In this document: piece by piece, positions 58,598-64,000 of the stretch
How positions within the stretch are numbered: position 1 is the first letter of the stretch
Layout of the letters: each line of letters begins with the position of its first letter
Assembly: GCA_943788695.1 (NCBI GenBank)
Contig: CALSRG010000002.1
Location: 186,001 to 250,000, forward strand
Direction: 5' to 3'
Length of the DNA: 64,000 nucleotides
Origin: an uncultured Flavobacteriaceae bacterium
GTDB taxonomy: Bacteria > Bacteroidota > Bacteroidia > Flavobacteriales > Flavobacteriaceae
Notes under the pieces: generated by a model
Told to the model about the DNA's origin: nothing
The model's input: only the letters and a program-made list of their open reading frames with translations
Databases searched by the model: none
Program-made: the position numbers and the translations under genes

Positions 58598-60337
58598 ATG
58601 AGTGATCAAAACGGCCAATTTGTTGTTTCAGCTTTAAAATACAGACCACAAGCCTTTGACGAGGTTGTAGGGCAGTCGGCTATTACAAACACTCTAAAAA
58701 ATGCTATCGAACAAAATCACTTGGCACAGGCTCTATTATTCTGTGGTCCAAGAGGTGTAGGAAAAACCACATGCGCTCGTATTTTGGCCAAGATGATCAA
58801 TCGTAAAGATGATTCAACTGATCTCGATGACCAAGAAGATTTTGCGTTCAATATTTTTGAATTAGATGCAGCATCAAACAATTCGGTTGATGATATTAGA
58901 AATTTGACTGATCAAATAAGGATACCACCTCAGGTAGGCGACTATAAAGTATACATCATCGACGAGGTACATATGTTGTCTCAGGCGGCGTTTAATGCCT
59001 TTTTAAAAACACTTGAAGAGCCACCAAAGCATTGTATTTTTATTCTAGCTACCACCGAAAAACACAAAATCATTCCAACGATTTTATCTCGATGCCAAAT
59101 ATTTGATTTTAAACGTATTACCGTTAGTGACGTTAAAGGCTATCTGAGAAAAGTGGCAGAAGACCAAGGCATAAATGCCAGCGATGACGCATTGCATGTA
59201 ATAGCTCAAAAAGCGGATGGTGCTATGCGTGACGCTTTATCTATTTTCGATCGGGTGGTGAGTTTTTCAGGAAAAGACCTGACACTTCAAGCCGTAACAG
59301 AAAATTTAAATGTATTGGACTATGAGGTATTTTTCAAAGCAACAGATGCTATCATTAACAACGATATTCCATCATTATTAATAGCTTTCGATGAAGTGTT
59401 AGATAAAGGGTTTGACGGACAACATTATGTGCGTGGACTAGCATCACATTTTAGAGACCTTTTAATTTGTAAATCTGCCGAAACGCAAACACTTTTAGAG
59501 GCAGGTGATCAAACCAGAGAGAAATATCTGTCTCAGTCTAAAAAAACAGATCAACAACTGCTATTAGAAGGTATCGAACTCGCAAACACCTGTGATTTGA
59601 AATACAAAAGTAGTCAGAACCAAAGATTACTGGTAGAACTGTGCCTAATGCAACTCGCTTCCATCACTTTTAGTGGTGAAAAAAAAAATAATGGTTCCCA
59701 AATAATTCCAGCTCGTATTGTAAGACAATCGATTTCGAATGAGGCTCAAGACATTAGCTCCATAAAGAAAACTGTTGTTGCAGCCGATTTGAAAATCGAA
59801 GCACAACCACCAACTGATCTTTCAAAAAATGAGCCCGCCTTTCAACCTAATCAAATAATCCTCAATACAGTGCAAAGACGTCCTTCAGGCTTGTCTATAA
59901 AAAGTATTGAAAAGAAAAAGGCACACGATTTAAAGCGCATCGAGGTGATTTCTTTTGAAACTGAAAACTTGCCGACAGAACCTTTTACAGAAGTGGATCT
60001 CTGTAAATATTGGGATCAATACCGTCTAAAATTAGAAGATGACGGCAAGCATAATTTGGCATCAATAATGGGTATTGACAGACCGAAATTACACGGAGAA
60101 ACCATACGACTTAACTTTCCAAATACCACAAATAAGAAAGAGTTATATCGAGAGCAGGGTGCTATTTTAAAGTTTCTTCATCAATCACTTCAAAACTATA
60201 ATATTGAAATTGATGTTGAAGTTAATGAAGAGTCTGTAAAGACTTTTGTCTATACTGATGCTGAAAAATTTGAAAAATTGAAAAATAAGAATCCGGCTTT
60301 GGAAAAGCTGAAACAAACTTTTCAACTAGACATTTAA
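58598..60337 (+). CDS. dnaX: DNA polymerase III subunit gamma/tau
   Basis: The 579-residue clamp-loader subunit starts at ATG 58598 (MSDQNGQFVVSALKYRP). It has Walker A LLFCGPRGVGKTTCAR (about 44-59), Walker B VYIIDEVHML, the sensor 1 region CIFILATTEKHKI with the SRC motif, and domain III to about residue 360. As usual for Bacteroidota, the four zinc-binding cysteines between Walker A and B are absent. The C-terminal third (after about 380) is a charged, low-similarity tau-like tail with KTFVYTDAEKFEKL. No frameshift site typical of E. coli dnaX (A AAA AAG) is obvious at the right place. Confidence 0.95.
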   Translation: MSDQNGQFVVSALKYRPQAFDEVVGQSAITNTLKNAIEQNHLAQALLFCGPRGVGKTTCARILAKMINRKDDSTDLDDQEDFAFNIFELDAASNNSVDDIRNLTDQIRIPPQVGDYKVYIIDEVHMLSQAAFNAFLKTLEEPPKHCIFILATTEKHKIIPTILSRCQIFDFKRITVSDVKGYLRKVAEDQGINASDDALHVIAQKADGAMRDALSIFDRVVSFSGKDLTLQAVTENLNVLDYEVFFKATDAIINNDIPSLLIAFDEVLDKGFDGQHYVRGLASHFRDLLICKSAETQTLLEAGDQTREKYLSQSKKTDQQLLLEGIELANTCDLKYKSSQNQRLLVELCLMQLASITFSGEKKNNGSQIIPARIVRQSISNEAQDISSIKKTVVAADLKIEAQPPTDLSKNEPAFQPNQIILNTVQRRPSGLSIKSIEKKKAHDLKRIEVISFETENLPTEPFTEVDLCKYWDQYRLKLEDDGKHNLASIMGIDRPKLHGETIRLNFPNTTNKKELYREQGAILKFLHQSLQNYNIEIDVEVNEESVKTFVYTDAEKFEKLKNKNPALEKLKQTFQLDI

Positions 60338-60342
60338 ACTAT

Positions 60343-60924
60343 ATGTTAGGATTAAAATTACCAACTGACCCGAGATGGGTAGATATTGCAGAAAAAAATA
60401 TTAAGGACATTTTAGTGGATCACGCTTTTTGCGAGCAAAAGGCGGCAAGTACAGCCATTTCTTTTATCGTGACCTATCCAGAGCACACTGCTCTAGTTCA
60501 AGAAATGACGGCACTCGCTACTGAAGAAATGAGTCATTTTAAAATGGTACACGATAAAATCATTGAGCGAGGATGGGTTTTAGGACAAGATCGAAAGGAT
60601 GATTATGTCTTAAAACTTAGATCGTTCTTCCCGAAAGGCGGTAGTCGAATCACTCAGCTGGTGCATCGCTTGCTAGTTGCCGCACTTATTGAAGCACGCA
60701 GCTGTGAAAGATTTAGACTCTTATCGGAAGAACTTAAGGACAAAGAATTAGCTTTATTTTACAAAAAACTCATGATCAGTGAAGCCAATCACTATACTTT
60801 GTTTTTGACTTTTGCAAGGGATTTTGGTGGACGAGAATTTGCAGATGAAAAATGGGAAGCACTACTCAGATATGAAGCTCAGGTGATGGCACATTTGGGC
60901 AAAGAAGAAAGTATTCACGGCTGA
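60343..60924 (+). CDS. miaE: tRNA-(ms2io6A) hydroxylase (MiaE-like)
   Basis: The 193-residue diiron protein of the ferritin-like fold hydroxylates the isopentenyl group of ms2i6A37 in tRNA. Iron-ligand patterns DHAFCEQKAAS, ATEEMSHFKMVH, IEARSCERFRLL and SEANHYTLF lie on four helices in the right order. The gene starts 5 bases after dnaX and its end overlaps the convergent ppx gene by 10 bases. The E. coli-type regulation of this gene is not relevant here. Confidence 0.92.
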   Translation: MLGLKLPTDPRWVDIAEKNIKDILVDHAFCEQKAASTAISFIVTYPEHTALVQEMTALATEEMSHFKMVHDKIIERGWVLGQDRKDDYVLKLRSFFPKGGSRITQLVHRLLVAALIEARSCERFRLLSEELKDKELALFYKKLMISEANHYTLFLTFARDFGGREFADEKWEALLRYEAQVMAHLGKEESIHG

Positions 60925-61835
60925 GGAGGTAACGGAAATCCTTCTAAATGACCTAAATGAATACTTTTTACAATACCATCAGCCAATCCGATTTTGGGCA
61001 CAAAAATATCAACGGACTTACTCCACTTCATGGCAAAAAGATAGATTTTAAGTGCTGGTTCAATAACATCAGCGCGATCAGGTTTAAGACCTAGTTTAAT
61101 GACCCGATCTTCATAAGTCATATTTTTCACGTTGTTGTAGTAATTAAAAATATGCTTATAAGTTAATGGTTTCCCTTCCTTTTTACGGGATTGACTAAAA
61201 ACAGTATTGATACTGCCACCAGAACCCATAGCATGGACATAAGCAACACCATCAGTGTGTTTTTTGATCCATTCACGGGCATGACGCCATTCCGATTCAC
61301 TATCTATTTTTCGGGTAATTCTCAGCGTTCCTAATTTAAAGGAGCGGGATGCTAAACGCTTACCTTTTTTAACAACTGATAATTCAGTACTCCCACCACC
61401 TACATCTATAAATAAATATGTTTTAAGCGGATTGAGGGTACTAGATACGTCAGAAGATGCCAATATATCAGCCTCAACACTCCCGTCAATAATATCAACT
61501 CTAATACCCGTGGACTTAAAAATTTTATCGACTAATAACTTTCCATTTGTAGATTCTCGCATGGCCGATGTTGCTGCAGCACGATAGAAGCTCACTTTAT
61601 GAAGTTTCATAAGCAAAGCGTAGGATTTCATGGCTTCAATCATTCTCGAACTATTAAGGTTTGAAATGGATTTATTCGAAAAAACATCAGCACCCAGTCG
61701 AATCGGTACACGCACCAGAGACACTTTTCTAATTTGAGTGAGTTCACCATTCAAAGTGATGACATGTGCAATCAGTAATCGAACGGCGTTTGATCCTATG
61801 TCAATACCACCAATAACCTCTATTTTTAAACCCAA
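60915..61835 (-). CDS. ppx: Ppx/GppA family exopolyphosphatase
   Basis: The 306-residue protein is a short, two-lobe ASKHA phosphatase with the phosphate-1 motif GGIDIGSNAVRLLIAH (about 9-24) and the second motif FIDVGGGSTELSVV (about 142-155). It lacks the C-terminal HD-like domain of E. coli Ppx, as is normal for Bacteroidota. It removes terminal phosphates from polyphosphate or hydrolyses pppGpp. The start is TTG at 61835, 1 base after the ppk1 stop, so the polyphosphate-making and -degrading enzymes are made from one transcript. Confidence 0.93.
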   Translation of the reverse strand: MGLKIEVIGGIDIGSNAVRLLIAHVITLNGELTQIRKVSLVRVPIRLGADVFSNKSISNLNSSRMIEAMKSYALLMKLHKVSFYRAAATSAMRESTNGKLLVDKIFKSTGIRVDIIDGSVEADILASSDVSSTLNPLKTYLFIDVGGGSTELSVVKKGKRLASRSFKLGTLRITRKIDSESEWRHAREWIKKHTDGVAYVHAMGSGGSINTVFSQSRKKEGKPLTYKHIFNYYNNVKNMTYEDRVIKLGLKPDRADVIEPALKIYLFAMKWSKSVDIFVPKIGLADGIVKSIHLGHLEGFPLPPQP

Positions 61836-61836
61836 A

Positions 61837-63885
61837 TTAAAATCTATTTCTTATTAAATCAAAGGCTGCCATTTGCGACCTCAGTGCTCTTTCTTTATTA
61901 GTTCGGTATGCGTTTTCGTTTTGGGTATTAACCCATCTTGCTTTTATATTATCCGACCAACACAAATCAAATACCTCGTTCAGCTGTTTTTTTATTCTTG
62001 GGTCATAAATTGGACATGTGACTTCCACTCTATTTTCCAAGTTTCGAGTCATCCAATCAGCTGAAGATATATAGATTTTTTCTCGATCGTCAATGCCGAA
62101 AATAAACAACCGCGTATGTTCCAAAAACCTATCAATGATGCTAATCACCTCGATATTCTCACTCATGCCCTCTATTCCCGGTATCAAACAGCATACCCCT
62201 CTAACAATCATTTGAATTTTAACACCTGCTCTGCTTGCCTCGTATAATTTATCAACTAATTTATGACTGGATAAGCTATTTATTTTTAATTTGATACAGG
62301 CTTTTTCACCATTTTTCGATTTTATAATTTCCTCATTGATTAATTTAAAAAGTTTGGAACGCGTCTGATTCGGGGAAGTGATAATATGTTTATAGTTGTA
62401 TTGTTTGAAATTAGCTTCGAAGAAATTAAAAACCTTTTCAAAATCTCTTAAAATACCGCGATGAGCTGTTAGTAAAGTGAAATCAGTATAAAGTAAAGCC
62501 GTTGCCTCGTTAAAATTACCAGTACTAACGAATCCATAGCGCTTAATTTTTTGAGACTCGATGCGACCAATTATACATATTTTACTATGGACTTTCAGTC
62601 CCTGAACACCGAAGATAACATTAACGCCCTGTGCCTCCATTTGCTCAGCTGCCTTGATATTCGCTTGTTCATCGAAGCGCGCTTGAAGCTCGATACAAGC
62701 CGTAACTTTTTTACCGTTTTTAGCGGCATTAACTAAGGCGCTCGCAATTTGAGAGTTTTTAGCTAACCTATAAATAGTGATTTTTATATATCTTACTTTA
62801 GGATCAATTGCAGCCTCTCTCAACAATTTAACAACATAAGAAAACGAATGATAAGGCGTATAAATCAGCTGATCGTTTAATTTTATAACATCAAACATGC
62901 TTTTCGCTTGATCAAACGCAGGAATTGAGAGGGGCGGGATGTGATCATAAGTCAGATCACTTCGTCCAAAATTGGGAAAACGAATGTAATCTCGACGGTT
63001 ATGATACTTTCCTCCCGGAATGATGCTATCCATTTTATCAATTCCCATTTTTTCCATCAAAAATTGCAAAGTATCTTGTTGTATTTTTTTATCGTAAACA
63101 AAACGCACTGGCTCACCAAACTCGCGATCTTTCACACTATCCTTTAGTTTTCTAACAAAGCCTTTACTCAAATCACTATCGATGTCCAATTCACCATCCC
63201 GAGTAATCTTAATCATGTGAGCCTCAATAGATTGAAAATGAAAAATTTTAAAAATATCTGAAAGAAAATACCTTAAAACATCATCAATTAAAATCAAATA
63301 ATTTTTATCATCAATCTTGGGTAACACGACGAAACGATTGATAGACTTTGGAATCTCAATTAAAGCAAATTGCGGCTTGTTTTTTAAATCTAGCATACGT
63401 ACGGCCAAATATGCGGCATCATTTCGTAGAATTGGCATAGAATGATCTTCTTGAAGCATAATGATGACCAATTCGGGTATGACTACTTTCTCGAAATGAG
63501 CGCGTAGAAATACTTCCTGACCCGAAGAAATATCATTTTCATCAATAATAAATATGTGATGTTCTTTAAGCTCTTCACCAATCGCCTCAAGTATTTGTAA
63601 GCTCTCGGATTGTTTTTCAATAACCGTTTCAGTTATCATTTCCATTAATGGACTGGCCTGAATACCACCTAATTGACTAGCAGCGTCTTTTCCTGATAAT
63701 TGAATCCGTTTAATTGTGGCATAACGCACTTTGAAAAATTCATCTAAATTATTCGAAAAAATACCTAAAAAATGCAACCGATCAATGATTGGAACCCTCT
63801 TATCGGCAGCTTCTTGTAAAACTCGAGCGTTAAAATCAAGCCAACTAAGTTCTCGATTGATATATGTATTAACTATTTCCTTCAA
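61837..63885 (-). CDS. ppk1: Polyphosphate kinase 1
   Basis: The 682-residue enzyme reversibly polymerises the gamma phosphate of ATP into polyphosphate. N-terminal INRELSWLDFNARVLQEA, the HxK motifs GLKVHSKICII (catalytic histidine about 430) and LEHTRLFIFG (second histidine about 590), and the conserved YTDFTLLTAH fit Ppk1. Length is close to the norm (about 690). The start is TTG at 63885, which overlaps the stop of the upstream SixA-like gene. With ppx and the phosphatase it forms the three-gene phosphate unit usual in flavobacteria. Confidence 0.95.
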   Translation of the reverse strand: MKEIVNTYINRELSWLDFNARVLQEAADKRVPIIDRLHFLGIFSNNLDEFFKVRYATIKRIQLSGKDAASQLGGIQASPLMEMITETVIEKQSESLQILEAIGEELKEHHIFIIDENDISSGQEVFLRAHFEKVVIPELVIIMLQEDHSMPILRNDAAYLAVRMLDLKNKPQFALIEIPKSINRFVVLPKIDDKNYLILIDDVLRYFLSDIFKIFHFQSIEAHMIKITRDGELDIDSDLSKGFVRKLKDSVKDREFGEPVRFVYDKKIQQDTLQFLMEKMGIDKMDSIIPGGKYHNRRDYIRFPNFGRSDLTYDHIPPLSIPAFDQAKSMFDVIKLNDQLIYTPYHSFSYVVKLLREAAIDPKVRYIKITIYRLAKNSQIASALVNAAKNGKKVTACIELQARFDEQANIKAAEQMEAQGVNVIFGVQGLKVHSKICIIGRIESQKIKRYGFVSTGNFNEATALLYTDFTLLTAHRGILRDFEKVFNFFEANFKQYNYKHIITSPNQTRSKLFKLINEEIIKSKNGEKACIKLKINSLSSHKLVDKLYEASRAGVKIQMIVRGVCCLIPGIEGMSENIEVISIIDRFLEHTRLFIFGIDDREKIYISSADWMTRNLENRVEVTCPIYDPRIKKQLNEVFDLCWSDNIKARWVNTQNENAYRTNKERALRSQMAAFDLIRNRF

Positions 63886-64000
63886 ATTTTGATTTCATTT
63901 GGTTTAATAAATATTTCGGTATTGCCTCCGATCGATATGTCTTTCCATGACAATATCGGAAAATTAATAATCAATAGACCAGCCGTTGGTATGTTATCGA
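63882..64000 (-). CDS. sixA: C-terminal end of a SixA-type histidine phosphatase (partial)
   Basis: Only the last 39 residues are visible, reading DNIPTAGLLIINFPILSW and ending TEIFIKPNEIKI with TGA at 63882-63884. The NIPTAGL stretch and the KP-x-E/D-I end fit the C-terminus of the histidine phosphatase family (SixA-type), which usually precedes ppk1 in these genomes. The stop overlaps the TTG start of ppk1, so the genes are coupled. The catalytic RHG part lies outside the window, so the call rests on the tail and context. Confidence 0.6.
   Translation of the reverse strand, partial: DNIPTAGLLIINFPILSWKDISIGGNTEIFIKPNEIKI

Overview
The window looks like chromosomal DNA of a marine-type member of the Flavobacteriia (phylum Bacteroidota). 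The gene neighbours are typical of that group: LptD, TamB and MlaD envelope genes, DUF4159, DUF3822 and DUF6175 families, a DnaX without the zinc-binding cysteines, gyrA followed by a TPR gene, and ClpC with the [12 protein letters not shown] start. Intergenic DNA is AT-rich, ribosome binding sites are not recognisable, TTG starts are frequent, and several upstream regions carry the Bacteroidota -7 promoter box TAnnTTTG. Most of the window is core genome.

Layout. 1-15.4 kb: envelope and glycolysis genes (HAD protein, Fe-S membrane protein, MCE/MlaD, amidase, divergent lptD, ridA, then nagK-like/gap/pfkA, the very long tamB, divergent tsaD). 15.4-19.1 kb: a + strand block of rsmE, DUF4159, AI-2E transporter and a SAM methyltransferase. 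19.1-20.9 kb: what I read as the scar of a nitrous oxide reductase (nos) cluster. It consists of a frameshifted fasciclin lipoprotein, a c-type cytochrome cut off before its haem motif, and an intact NosY-type permease; nosZ, nosL, nosD and nosF are gone. 21-29 kb: accessory genes (a FabI/FabH pair, a putative HExxH lipoprotein, a shortened DUF6175 lipoprotein, a CapA-type protein, a FAD oxidoreductase, small lipoproteins). 29.2-34.1 kb: a surface O-acylation cassette made of an MBOAT acyltransferase, two SGNH hydrolases (one carrying LysM) and a lipoprotein. 34.2-36.3 kb: a decayed lipoprotein gene, then tRNA-Arg whose 3' half is duplicated 1.1 kb away around a lipoprotein gene (an attachment-site-like arrangement), then tRNA-Pro and tRNA-Ser. 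36.4-44.4 kb: pgpH (one homopolymer frameshift), thiolase, NlpC/P60 peptidase, TPR protein, and gyrA broken by about eight small indels. 44.6-64 kb: clpC, hutH, a TlpA-like lipoprotein, gcvT, an SDR, yebC, kdnB-kdsB (Kdo/8-amino-Kdo pathway), a RecD-like helicase, DUF3822, rsmD, rnpB, dnaX, miaE, ppx, ppk1 and the end of a SixA-type phosphatase.

How the parts relate. Envelope building recurs through the window: LptD and TamB for the outer membrane, MlaD for lipid transport, the amidase for peptidoglycan, KdsB/KdnB for the lipopolysaccharide core, and MBOAT/SGNH for acylation. The accessory stretch at 19-36 kb has most of the gene decay. The indel cluster in gyrA, an essential gene whose neighbours are intact, warns that some frameshifts here may be sequence errors rather than biology. 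No CRISPR array, IS element, rRNA gene or intact integrase was seen.
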